Shown in pieces: positions 10,559 to 21,827 of a DNA stretch of 64,000 nt. The stretch is from Geosiphon pyriformis (lineage: Eukaryota; Glomeromycota; Glomeromycetes; Archaeosporales; Geosiphonaceae). The notes beneath the pieces are model-generated. The model was not told the DNA's origin. It saw nothing but the letters and a program-made list of their open reading frames with translations, and ran no database searches. The position numbers and the translations under genes were made by a program. How positions within the stretch are numbered: position 1 is the first letter of the stretch; each line of letters begins with the position of its first letter. The stretch is taken from positions 871,095 through 935,094 of the forward strand of contig JAAOMT010000571.1 of assembly GCA_016748015.1 (NCBI GenBank), read 5' to 3'.

Positions 10559-11757
10559 GCACAGACTACAGAAAAGCAAGAATGGCAAATATTTTAGTAA
10601 ACACTAATCTCAAAAAATCTGCTGGTCACTCAGATTGGACTGTAGTGGTAAAAAAAATTCCAGTTGGAACATCAGCTGAGGCTGTGTGTGCTGCACTTTC
10701 TGAATTTGGTTCTGTTGTGTTGATCAAGATACAATTGGTAGGGCTATAGCAAAAGACTGTGGTTGAATTTGTCCAATCAGATCAGACTAATTTGGTTGCA
10801 GATAGATGGTCTATCTTGATCAGAAAAAATACTGTAAGAGTGGCCAAGGCTAATGTAAACAAGAAATCATGGAATACAAGGGATTAGCATAGGGCTTTGC
10901 TCTATACACTGCCAATAGGCACCAATGCCCATGATATTTGGGACTTTATTGGCTCTGTGGGTGAGAAAACATGTGTCATTAATCAACACTCTGTTACATA
11001 TGTCTGGGCCAGGTGTGTTGTTGTTTGTTTTGACTCTGCCACTTCAATTAATGCTGTTATGGGAATTACATCTGTCTTAAAAGATGCCAATTTGTGTTAG
11101 TCTTATCTGAGTTCTGCTAAGTGTAATAAGTGTAAGAATTTGGATTATACATCGCTGGATTTTTTTGTAGGTGGAAATGTTTCTCCTGGTGGCCCAACTC
11201 GCAAGTTATTGTCAGATGATAATAAAAGCAGACTGGCTTCCATTTATACTAGACATTCTGCTTCAATCTCTTGTCCTGTTTCTTTTGGTGGTGTTTTATG
11301 GGCCAATATTGTTGGCAGGTTTTCATTTCTTCCTCTCCCTGTATGCAATAGCTTAGCTGCTTCTAGTTCCTCTTCAGAGATAAAACCTACTCCGGTGGTG
11401 TCTATGGAATTGAATGATAGGTTTGCTACTCTTGAGCATAGTCTTGCCAGCCTTGCAGAATGTATTGACAAGTTGGCTAAGAAGTTGGACTCACTTGGGC
11501 CAACAGTTTCTCAGTCTAGCTCTGGATGTTAGTCATTGGTGACTCTTTTATCACAGAATCAAGGAGTGGATATAGTGATGAGTGAGGGTTCAGGTGTGGC
11601 CACTAGTGGTGAGACTATTGCGGGAGTGGTGGTTTTTGATTCTTTAGTTATCTCTAAAATGGAAGAAACTCTGAACAATCTTTCAATCATAGTTATGGAT
11701 CTCTCGGCCAAAATGGACAATGTTGGTTTGGTTTCTGCTGTTCTTCATTCTCAATAA
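10559..11757 (+). pseudogene. LINE L1 ORF1, C-terminal part
   Basis: The ORF1 sequence resumes after element A: WTVVVKKIPVGTSAEAVCAALSEFG (an RRM-like block seen in all copies), then FDSATSINAVMG and the knuckle remnant CNKCKNLDYTSLDF, where His is Tyr and the last Cys is Phe. The tail is a Ser-rich and coiled-coil-like region (ATLEHSLASLAECIDKLAKKL) ending SAVLHSQ and stop at 11,755-11,757. A one-base shift near 10,585 and stops at 10,748, 10,886, 11,098 and 11,530 break it. The rich Leu heptads suggest oligomerisation, as in other LINE ORF1 proteins. Confidence 0.8.
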
Positions 11758-12485
11758 TAGATCTGGTTTAGAAAATTGTGACATGCAATATTTGTGGTAT
11801 CAATGTTTCTGCCAAGCTGGAAGACATTGTTTGTTGACATGTAGATTCTGGAAGTATGGTTTCTATTGTTACAAAAACAAAGTTGAGGGCCAATACTAGG
11901 TCTTAGATTATGAATAAGTTTGATGGAGTAAGGATATTCTTTTCTGGTTTGGACAAAAGATTTTTTGGCACTGGGGTGGCAATCATTATGAACAATTTTC
12001 TTACATGTCATGTGTTTAAAGTTGAGGAGATTCCTGGTTATCTTGTTTCTGTTCAGCTTCTTTTCAAAAGCAAGTTGTTAGTAGTGTTTTTGGGCCTATA
12101 CACTAGTACTTCTGCTGAAACCAGATTTGGTCAAGTTTGTGAAATCAACTTTTTTATTGCTAAGGCTGCTAATTCCTCTGCACTCATGGTTCTGGACAGT
12201 AATTTCAATAAGATGGATATAAGAAAAGTGCTAGTTTTAAGTTCTGCTTGGATTTAGGGTTGGTTAACTCTTTTAGTGAACACTCTTTGGTCAAAGCTTT
12301 CATTTGGGGCAATTTCTGGAGTGCTGTGAAGATTATTGACTACATTTTTGTAAGCAAAAGTTTGTTGTCTGCATTGGCTGGTCATGAAGTTACTTCTGTC
12401 TCTGATTTTTTTAACACTGATTATAATGCCATTTTAATTTCAGTTGGTTTGAGTGGTTTCTTGAATGCTTGGCTCAATAGCAAGC
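11751..12485 (+). pseudogene. LINE L1 ORF2, AP-like endonuclease domain
   Basis: The ORF2 frame opens across the ORF1 stop without its own ATG and reads TCNICGINV (family NVRG), then VTKTKLRA and FFSGLDKRFFGTGVAIIMNN. The DNA-nicking motif GGDFNE is worn to LDSNFNKM, and IDYIFVSKSLLSAL with NTDYNAILISVG corresponds to the C-terminal His/Asp motif (His lost). Stops lie near 11,776 and 11,838, and the frame shifts near 12,230. The domain belongs to the EEP superfamily and would start target-primed reverse transcription. Confidence 0.8.
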
Positions 12486-14460
12486 ATAAGCAGACCAATA
12501 AGGATAAGTGGAAATTCAAGATCAAGGATATGGATGCTAATAAGTGGGCACAATTTAGAAAACATTCATTGGACAAGTTCTTGGAATATATAGATATGTT
12601 TAATAATACAAAGGTTACTAAAAATTTGGATGTTATGTGGGGGATTCTTAGGGAAGTGATTACAAGCTCAGCTGATAGTGTGTTTTCTAGACATTGGTTT
12701 AGTGAGTTTGATTGTCTGAAAAATAAGTGGTCTTCAAAGTTCTTTAAGCTGGAATTGTTAGTGACCAAGTTGGTGAAGTGTTTAAGCTCAGATCAGGATT
12801 CAAAAGCTGTTTACCTCTTTAAGGTGTGGTCTATTCTTGATAATAAAAAAGCATCCAAAGCATACACAATGTTTGATAATAATAAAAGTAGGAAGAGCAT
12901 TCTTCTACACCTATTAAAAGTCAAAAAATTGTACCAAAAATCTAAATACTATGAGTTTAGGGTGGCCAAAGACATTTCAATCAAAAAAGCAATAGACAAG
13001 TGCATGGAAACCTTTAGCTCCAATAAAGAACATATGATCAAAAGTGTTTTAGACCAGCCATTTAAGAAAGTAGTGCTGAATTATTTAGTAGTGGATGATG
13101 AGTTAATTTTAGAACCCAAGGAAGTTAAATCTGCTGTTGATAGTATTATGAAAGGATAGACAAGAAAATAGGTTGTTTCCATCTCTCTACCTGTTTATTG
13201 GTTTAATTAATATGCTCCCTTGGACTATGTCACTAATAATATATTCTCAAATGTCATGGATGTGATTGGTTCAGATAAGTTTCTCCTGGTGGTCAAAGGA
13301 CTGCCTGATGGGAAAGCTGCTGACATTTTTGGTATTCCTAATAAGCTATGGAAGCATGGAGATGCTCAGATTCTGAATGGTTTGTTGGACATTCTCAATG
13401 TGTGTTTGGAGTTGGGTGCAGTTCTTCTATAGTGGAGGCAAGCATGGATTTCTATGATACTAAAACCATATAACTGGGAGGGAACACTCATCAATACTAG
13501 ATCTATAGCTTTAATTAAAACAGCCAAAAAGATACTGTCTAAGATTCTTTCTGACAGGATATTTCTGGCATGCAGTAAATTTAATGTCTTTTGTGGTAAT
13601 AATTTCTCAGTTCTAAAGAGTCGTCTACTCAAACTCTGATTTTTACCATTGGCTCTATCATTGAGGATGTACTTGAAAAGAATAGGGAGCTGTGGCTGGT
13701 ACTTCAAAATATGCAAAAGACTTATGACTCAGTCAGATGGCCCTATTTGTAGAATAGTTTAGTTAGGATTAAGATGTGTCCCCATTTTATTAAATTTTTT
13801 GGAAACATACACAATGGTCAGACCAACTAGGTAATAACAGACTTTGAACTCACTGATGGATATACTGTTCATAATAGGTTAGATCAAGAAGAAGTTTTCT
13901 TGCCTTTGCTGTGGAGAATCTTCTATAATCTTCTGCTTTGTAAGGTCAAAAAGCATGAGCAATTGTGTGGATATAGGTTGAATTCAAAAATTTTGATTAG
14001 GACTAGTAGAGCTAATCCTAAGGGTGGCAAAACTTTTTTTTTTTGTAGCTGGTGCCTTTGTAAATGATACTATTTGGGTTGAGAACTGCCTGGTGGCTAC
14101 ACAGCATATTTTAAACATTGCAAGTAATTTTTTCTTGATCAATAACATTGCTATTAACACAAATAAAACAGTTGCTATTCCAGAAAGGTTTTGTTGTCTA
14201 TTAGTGGTTTTAAAATCTTTATTGCCAAAAAGGGTGAATCTTACTGATACTTAGGGATTTTTTTTTCTATGGATGGCCTGTTTAAGCTGAGTTTGGCCAA
14301 AGCTTATTTAGATGTCAAGTTTTTTTCAAATGTGGTTTTAAGGAAAGCCATTACTAAGAAGCAATTTTTATATTTGGTTTCTGCTGTTCTGCAGTCCATA
14401 GTTGGATATAGATTGCAGTTCATCTGTGTTTCCAAGGGTGTATGTAAAAAGTAAAACAAA
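12486..14460 (+). pseudogene. LINE L1 ORF2, reverse transcriptase
   Basis: This stretch starts with a linker (LNSKHKQTNKDKWKFKI) and continues with RT blocks: KGLPDGKAADIFGIPNKLWKH, AWISMILKPYNWEG, IALIKTAKKILSKILSDRI and the palm motif AFVNDTIW (14,054-14,077). The first catalytic Asp is Asn (AAT at 14,063-14,065). The frame 12,248-13,159 is open over 303 codons. Several stops (for example 13,157, 13,430, 13,637) and a shift near 14,240 break the rest. SLAKAYLDVKFFSNVVLRKAI marks the end of the RT thumb. Confidence 0.85.
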
Positions 14461-16293
14461 ATATTAAGAAAAAGTTTAAAGCTCAAGGCCAATCTGCCCA
14501 AGAACTTTCCAAATAAAGCTTTGTATCATCCAGAACTATATAGTTTAAGAACTTTTGAGCAAGTACTGGCTGAGAATCTGCTAGCTGGCCTGGTTAAATT
14601 CACTAATGCTGACAGAATCCTTGGTGAATTATTCAAACACAGAGCAATAGAGTTGCAGACTACTAGCTAGATGTCTTGACACTTTTTTAAATTTCTGATT
14701 AAGTTGCTGGTCAATCTTGCAAATTGCTTTTTGGCTGGTGCAACATGTGCTCTCAAACTGTGCAATCTATTATTGGGTGGTGATTTGCCTAATGTTTTTT
14801 GGGCCAGGAATAATATTGCAGTCTTGGATGTGCTTGGTTTTGAGTCTTATTTGAGCATAGTGAAGTCTCTTAAAAGATACGGTGTGGTGTTTATAAACCA
14901 GCTTCTGGACCGCCATAGTAAGTGTTTTATGTAGAACACTTTTTACAGGTAGAAGAAGCTGGACCCTAAAGGCCTGGTTCCTGTCTGGTTTGCTTTTTTG
15001 GTCAAATTTATTATTAAAGATGGCTTGTTGAATGGTGTGATGTTGTCTCCTTGTTCTGTTTCCACTGACTCTTCTTGTAACTTTGGTTATGTTGATGAGC
15101 ATCTGCTGAATTCTGGGTTGGGCTTTATAATCATATATACAAATGGTTCTGTCAAGAATTTGGGTTTGTTACATGCTCATGGTGGTACCACTGCCTATTT
15201 TCCAGATGTAGACACTAGTGTTGGAATTAAAATGGATGGGTTGCTGTTGTCAATTTTGGTGGAAATACAGACTATTGCACTTGCTTTGGAGTGTGTGCCC
15301 ACTTCTTGATTAGTTGACTTGTATACAGACAGTCAAGCTTCACTAGACTTATGTAAATCTACTAGTGGTATGGCTGGTCTTAACTTTTATGATAAATGTT
15401 GGATTGAAAAGAAACATATTTGCTGTGTCATTGCAAAAAAAAATTTGTCAGTTATGTGGAATAAGGTCAAAGACCATTCTGGTATTGTTAAAAACAAACA
15501 TGCTGATTTCTATGCTAATGCAACTGTTACCTCTAAGTCCTTTCTACCTATTGTGATACCTTATCACTTTCTCATTGTTGAAGGCAGACCTGTTTCCAGA
15601 AACACTCATCATGTTGCCAAAAAATTATTTAATGCTGTTTATTCTGTTGGTTGGGAGGCCAGATGTGTTGATAGTGTCATTAGTGTGGATCTCAGTAACT
15701 GTTTTGATAAAGCCAGGATTTTTTGTGTTTGGCATCCTAATGGCAGAATCAGATCTGGTTACACTAGCACTGCATCAGTGACACTTCAGTCATACTTCAT
15801 GAAGGCACTCCATTATTACCTGCCTGTGGCCAAAAAAAAAAAGATGTATAATCCGAATTATCCAAGTGTTTTCTGCATTCAGTGTGGTTTAGTAGAGGAC
15901 TTTGATCATGTTTTCTCCTGTAGTCGTGATGTGAATGTTAGAAATATCTTATTATCTGATGCTACTTTGGAATGTAATGTATTGCTGGGTGCTTTTGTCA
16001 ATGGAAATGCAATTGCTGATTTGCTAAATAAGGCTGCTTCTTCTATAAACTTGTTTACAGTGCTGGTTAAGAGTTTTGTGCTAAAGAGTTGGGTGGTTAA
16101 CATAGTAGACCATTTGGATGCTGACTCTGATGGGGGTGTGTTGGTTGTCAATTTTATTTGTCATTTTGCTGAGAGTTACAGATCTGCCATTTGGCTGTCA
16201 GTAGCTAAGTTGAGGGTCTATTATGAAAAATATAATCTCCTGCTACATGATGAATTATCTATTTCTTTGGTGTCTGGTTTATCTTTTTCATAG
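14461..16293 (+). pseudogene. LINE L1 ORF2, RNase H and C-terminal zinc finger
   Basis: After the RT connection the RNase H reads IIYTNGSVKNLG (catalytic Asp changed to Asn), ILVEIQTIALALECVP (Glu kept) and YTDSQASLDLC (Asp kept, 15,319-15,340). The next block, VKDHSGIVKNKHADFYANA, holds the conserved HSG and Asp region. The last part has HPNGRIRSGYTSTASVTLQSYF and a zinc finger FCIQCGLVEDFDHVFSC (C-X2-C-X7-H-X4-C). The frame 15,319-16,293 is open for 324 codons to the natural end. A stop at 15,307 separates it from the RNase H start. Confidence 0.85.
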
Positions 16294-16560
16294 TCTGCTG
16301 GAATGATCTGGGATTTCAGTTTCAGGCTAGGTATTCACATGTGTTTTGGGTTGCATCTGTGTTTAACCAGATTAGATTTTGGTTTTCTGTGTGATATCCC
16401 TGTGGTGGAGTATTTAGATATATAATGCTGCTTTAATTGGCCCAAATGACTGGTCACATGTAAAAAAGACATAAGCCATGCTTAATTTAGATTATTTTGA
16501 TCAATGTATTTAGGTAGTGGTTGGGCTACATTCATAAAACTTCTAATAAAAAAAATAAAA
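16294..16560 (+). other. LINE L1 3' untranslated end and A-rich tail
   Basis: This non-coding stretch ends TTTAGGTAGTGGTTGGGC near 16,508-16,525, then a tail of A runs with T interruptions. The core TAGnTAGTGnTTGG recurs at the 3' end of all five copies and both truncated fragments, so it is probably the signal recognised by the element's own reverse transcriptase. Confidence 0.75.
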
Positions 16561-18679
16561 AAAAGCTAATTTAAAATCAACTAAAAAATTAATAATATTA
16601 ATAATAAAAATAGTTAAAAATACAATAATAAAAAACCAATAAAATAAAAATCTTGGTATATGTTTTAATACTAATAAAATTTTTATTTTTTTATTAATAT
16701 ATAATTTAATTATAATTTAATATATTATGTCAAACTAAATAACTTAAATTAAATATAGTTTATATACTTTTTATATATGACCAAATATAAGTTTAATTTA
16801 GATTAAATTATGTTAAAATATAAAGAAAAATTTATTTTAAAAAGTTATTTTATTTATAATAATAATTAATATATTACTATTTTAATCAAATTATTTAATT
16901 ATTTAGTAATTATATTTATATTAGACTTAATATTATTAAGTTAATTTTTTTAGAGAGTAATTAGTTTAATATAAAATTTATTATTAAATAAATTAGCATT
17001 ATATTTATCTATATAAATATCATCAAAATTATATTCAGTTTTAATCATTATTACATTTAAAAAAAAGCTAATTTACAGTTTTATTAAGAACAAATATTTT
17101 ATTTTAGACAATAAAAATCATATTTTTAAGTTTTATATACCAGAAAAAATGTTCAAAAAAGTAATAATTAAAATAACCAAAAAATTAATAGATTTAATAA
17201 CAAATTTAATCAAAGCAGTTAAACTTAAGATTTATAAATTCAAAAAGTCTAATCTAAATTTGACAACAGAATTAACAACAAAAATTACCAAAAAGACAAC
17301 AAAAAAAAAACCAAAAAAACAGAAGTATAAAATTTTTTATCAATAAAAAATAACACAAAAACTTGAAATTAATAGTAGACTTAACAAATAACTTAAAAAA
17401 AAATGAAAATATCTTTTAATCAATAAACAAATGATTTAAGCTTTAATATTTATAACAATAATAGCACTTAAAAGTTTTTTACCAAATATAATATTTGTAT
17501 AAAATGCTAATTTTAATAACAATAAAATTTATAAATTTATAAAAATTTAATATTACAATAATAAAATATTAATAATAATAAAAATTAGAAAAATAGAAAA
17601 TAAAACAAGTATAACTACCAACTTAAGCAATTAAATCATTAATTTTAAAAACAGTATAACCAAAAAAAGTTTGACTAAATTGGTTTTATAAGTATTTTTT
17701 AAGATAATAACTTTTTTTTGATTAAATAAAAAAATAATTTTAATATTGTTTTTTTTTACTAGCACAAACTACTAGACAAAAACAGTAATAGCAGAAAAAA
17801 AGTTTTTAAAAATAACAATAACATATTGTTATAAGTTTATAAATTTTAATTTAATCAAAAAAATATTGCCAAAAACACCAAAAATTTTTTTTAAATTATT
17901 AAAAAATATGCCAAAGAAAATATTATAAGTAAAATAAAAACAAAAATAAAAATAAGAGAGCCAAAAACCATTACAAAAAATTTTGTAATTTTAAATATAG
18001 TTAAAAAAAAATATTAATATTAACATTAATAATAATAATTAAAAAAAACTTGAAAGAAAAGTTTACATAAAACAATTTTACATTGTTTTTTAAAATTAAT
18101 TTAAGTCTAACAAAGCCAAATTACAACTTAAACAAAAAATTAAACAAAATTAATTTAATCTTAAAAGTATTATCAAATACCAAAGTAAAAACTATTTATT
18201 CAAAGAATCTTTAATAACTAAAAATTATTTTTTAAATACTATTAAAAACAATACCAAAAAACAATAAAAAAGATATTAATTCAATTTATATTTTGATTAA
18301 CTTAATCTTTAAATAACTTAACAGATTGTTTTGTTTCTAAAACTAATAATAATCTGTTAAAAAACACTATATTTGACAATATAGTTAATAATTAATCTTA
18401 AATTATTATAAAAAATATATTATTATTGTTATTATTCATATTAAAAAAAAACTGGTTGTTATTAAGAAAATTTTTTCCAAGATTTTATTTGAAACTACAA
18501 AAAAATTTAGTATAATAATAGTAAATACAAATAATTACTGCTGTTAATTATTTGTAAAGTAATAATAATAGTAGTAATAATAAAAGCAAAAAAAACCAAC
18601 TTGTTAACTAATTTATTATTAAAAACTTTAGAACTTTTAGAAAAAATAAAAACAACATTAAAATTAACTTAAATATATA
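16561..18679. other. AT desert 1a, origin undetermined
   Basis: Extremely AT-rich DNA with no credible gene. The short frame at 17,149-17,346 is Lys/Thr/Ile rich, could be a worn gag fragment, and is not called. A segment at about 17,577-17,650 resembles 19,225-19,308, showing repeated decayed sequence. By analogy with neighbouring deserts this is probably an old retrotransposon, but I could not decode it. Confidence 0.5.
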
Positions 18680-18780
18680 TTTTTTTTATTGCTTAACAAG
18701 TGAGATCCAAACACTACCTATAACAATACATCAAAAAAATAATCTAAACTAGGCATGAATCATGCATTTTCCACACAACC
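18680..18780 (-). mobile_element. 5'-truncated LINE tail, about 100 bp
   Basis: On the minus strand this reads like the last 100 bases of L2: AAAATGCATGATTCATGCC, then TAGTTTAGAT, GATGTATTG and GTAGTGTTTGGATC before an A-rich tail (L2 equivalent 26,560-26,640). It is flanked by TAAATATAT at 18,670-18,678 and 18,781-18,789, a likely target duplication. Severe 5' truncation is typical of target-primed reverse transcription. Confidence 0.8.
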
Positions 18781-19308
18781 TAAATATATTTCTTAAAAGA
18801 AACTTTAATTGAAAAAAACCACCAAATAAAAATAAAAAAAATATTTTAAAAGTTATCAAAAACAGCTTTTTATTATTAATATTTAAAAAAAATATTGTTA
18901 GGATGTTTTGCCTAATTGCTTTAATAACAAAAAAAAATTTTCTTATTAAAATTTTATTAGTTACTATAAAAAAAGTAATATTTAAAACTTTTTTACTCTT
19001 TGCTTTAATTGTAATTATAAAATTTTAAAACTAATTACAAACTTAAAAAAAAATTAAAAAAATTATTTTGTAATTTAAAACCAAATAATTTAAATATTAA
19101 TATTTAATATTAATAATTAAAAAAATTTTATTAAATATAAAATTATTTTAAAATATTTGATTTTAAAATTATAATATTCAAGTTTTTTTGAAAATTAAAA
19201 ATAACAAGTATATGTTTTAGCTATTAAGTAAAAATAAAAAAATAAAAAATAAAACAGATATAATTACAAGTCTAAAAAACCAAATTATTAATTTTAAAAA
19301 CAATATAA
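18781..19308. other. AT desert 1b
   Basis: AT-rich sequence without genes. The last 85 bases (19,225-19,308) resemble 17,577-17,650: both have AAATAAAACA, a short degenerate stretch, then ATTAATTTTAAAAACA. The old LTR relic begins directly after it. Nothing else is recognised. Confidence 0.45.
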
Positions 19309-19840
19309 TATTATTAATAAAAATTTGAATTAATAATTAATATATATTATTATTTTAATTTATTACTTATTATTTTATCAAATTATGAAATATTATTTAA
19401 TTAATAATTTAATTTATATAATATACAAGTATAATTAAAATACAATAATTAGATAATATTATATACTAAATTATATAATATTTAAAAATTCACCAAATAT
19501 GTAAAAATTTGATAAAAAATTCAACAGTTTATTAAAATATTTAATAGTTTATAAAAATAACTTGTAATTTAAAATATGCTTTTTAATTTACCAAAATATT
19601 AACAAAAAAAATACAAAATTATAAAATAATATTACAATAAATTATATAAAAAAAAGCTTTTTTTTTTAAAAAAATATATTTTAGTTTAGAAATATTTTAA
19701 TTCAAAATAATTAATTTAATTATAGTAAACAATAAAATAAAATCTACTTTAAACCCCAAAAACTTTTTTTATAATTATTATAGTTTAAAACTTACAAATT
19801 TAATTAATATTTTAAAATTAATTAGTTAATTTTAGACTTA
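19309..19840 (+). repeat. AT-decayed LTR of the element B family, left part
   Basis: This stretch aligns along its length with the first half of the solo LTR at 29,849-30,819. At 19,637-19,657 versus 30,193-30,214 the differences are one C-to-T, three G-to-A and one lost base. The start TATTATTAATA matches TGTTACCAGTA. About 35 bp between two copies of ATTAATTAGCAT are deleted. The alignment stops at 19,840, where LINE L2 begins, and resumes at 26,649. The TATA region is kept as TATATAAAA. Confidence 0.85.
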
Positions 19841-19952
19841 CCTTCTAAAATTCTTAAAAAATGCATTTTCTAAAAAAGAAGTTTTTTTATTTTTATTTTT
19901 TTTCTGGCTAGTTTATATCAATATTTTTTTACTTAATAATAACCCATTTTTC

Positions 19953-21827
19953 ATGAACTTGAAAGCTACTACAAATAGCATCATGTTTAAAAAGAAAGCA
20001 TCAAAAGATGCTTTTTATGGTCTAACTGGTGGTTCTTTTTCTCAGAAAAAGAAAGTTGTCCTTGGTAATATCAAACACTCTGGTAATAAGAGAGATATCT
20101 CCTTGAATAAATTTGGGCCTAGTAATAATATATATTCTGATGTGAAAAGTCTATCTGGTAATAATAATAATTTTAACATGTCTGGTAGGTCTCTTTTGAA
20201 CTCAGCTGCTACTACACCCAAGGTAAAGCGACTTAACACTAGTGCTGTTTTTGGTTCTCTGCTTAGTTTTCCAAATTTTTGCATGGATAATAATGAAGTA
20301 GTTCTCCCTCTTTACTTACCTATTTCTTTTGATAAAAAATGGGTTGACTTTAAGATTATCAAAACTCCTGTAGAAGTGTCAATTAAGAAATTGTTTACTT
20401 TGGATATTAATTTTTCAGCTGTGAAAGAAAAATCAACAACAGCAAAGACTCAGTTAATTAAAAAATTTTTTTCATCAGTCAATGGTTTTGGAGGGGCCAC
20501 TACCTCCTCAAAATTTGAAAAAATTATCCAATCTACTTTCATTTCTAAAAAAAGCATGGAAATAACTGCTTTATTGGCCAGGGAAAAAGAGATTACCATA
20601 AACAACAATCTTAAGAGACAAGGAATAAAATCAGATTGGGCTGTGATGATCAAGAAAATTCCCATAAATACATCTAAAGATATGATTGTTGCTGCAGTAT
20701 CTGAATTTGGAGAAATTAAGTCAATCAAAATTCAACTAATTGGAATGTGGCAAAAAGCTATGGTGGAGTTTGCTAAGTTTGACCAAGCTAATTTGTTGGC
20801 CTCTAAGTAGTCATTCCTAATTGGTAAAGATTCTGTGCGTGTAGCCAAAGCAGTGGGAGATTGTGAAACTTGGACATCAAGAGATCAGTTCAGAGCACTT
20901 TTGTTTACTTTGCCAATGAGAACAACAGCACATAATCTTAAGACTCTTCTGGAAAGGGCTGGTGAAAAAACCTGTGTCATAAACAGATCTCTGGAAACTG
21001 GTAATAGGATTTGCTGTACTGTGGTTGGTTTTGAATCTGATGATAATCTAGAATCTGCCTTTCACACAGAGCCTATCTATAATAGAATAAAACTGTCTTG
21101 GGCTAGAATGAATTTGGTTTGTTGTGAAAAGTGTAGGTGTTTTGGATATTTAGCTCTTGAATATGATATTTCAGAAGTACTTGTGCTGCTATTATCTAAG
21201 AAATTATATAAAAAGATTGCTTTAGAGAAAGTTTGCTTTTGGTTTGCTAAGTTGTATGAAAAAAAAGATGTTCTAATTTCTCATCCTGCTGCCTTTAGTG
21301 GCAAATCTTGGGCCCAGATAGTCTCACTAGCTAATTTTTCCAGTGGTGCTCACTTCAAGTCTGGTTCTAGTTTCTCTTCTCTTGGCATCTTACATTTGGG
21401 TGGTACTCTTCCTTCTACTTTAGCTAATAACTCTGGCTTGGGTGATTGTTTGGCAGTATTAGAATGCTCTTTGAAGCTTTTATTAGATCAGGTTTCTGTT
21501 TTATTGAAAAAGTTGAGCTTTGTGGAGTTAATACCTTTGACTATATCCTCTTCTGCTCTCCTTCTGGTTGCCTCTGTTTTTTTAGCTTCTGTTCTGGATT
21601 CAGATATGGTTTTAGACAATGTGTTAGTGCCATCCATTCTCTTTTCTTCTGTTGGTTCAGACTTGGTGGCCAATTTCAGCTCTAGTAGTTCTAAGGTTCT
21701 AATCACCAAAGTGGGTGGATTGGAATCCAAAATGGTGGCTTTGGAAGCTTTTATTAATTTGGTTTTAGAAAGGTTAGATTATCTGTGTTCTGGTTTGGGT
21801 TCGTCAACTCTCTTTTTATCTCAATAA
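19953..21827 (+). pseudogene. LINE L2 ORF1 (one internal stop)
   Basis: The ATG at 19,953 follows a 5' leader shared with L3. The protein opens with a Lys/Ser-rich region (GGSFSQKKKVVLGN), has the block ALDIN-like LFTLDINFSAVKEKS, FGGATTSSKFEKI, then an RRM-like region (WAVMIKKIPINTSKDMIVAAVSEFGEIKSIKI). A TAG at 20,808-20,810, at a Trp codon in related copies, divides it, and the frame continues at once to 21,827. The zinc knuckle reads CEKCRCFGYLALEY with His and last Cys both changed to Tyr. The C-terminal third is Ser/Leu rich with a likely coiled coil (SLKLLLDQVSVLLKKLSF). Only one stop interrupts 624 codons. Confidence 0.88.

Larger units (their letters stand above)
1..16560 (+). mobile_element. 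LINE copy L1, interrupted by gypsy element A
   Basis: An APE-type non-LTR retrotransposon runs off the left edge and ends in an A-rich tail near 16,545-16,560. ORF1 lies at 3-393 and resumes at 10,559-11,757, and ORF2 covers about 11,751-16,293. Element A (394-10,558) lies inside ORF1, and the ORF1 sequence is continuous when it is skipped. ORF2 shifts frame at least twice (near 12,230 and 14,240) and holds many stops, so this copy is dead. Its ORF1 N-terminal sequence matches L5 better than L2 or L3, so L1 and L5 form one subfamily. Domain order (endonuclease, RT, RNase H) fits the Tad1/I-like group of fungal LINEs. Confidence 0.85.

Noticed and set aside
16561-18679. Possible organellar DNA because of very high AT content
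   Set aside because: Neighbouring deserts of the same composition decode as nuclear LTR and gypsy RT relics, and no mitochondrial gene or tRNA is seen.
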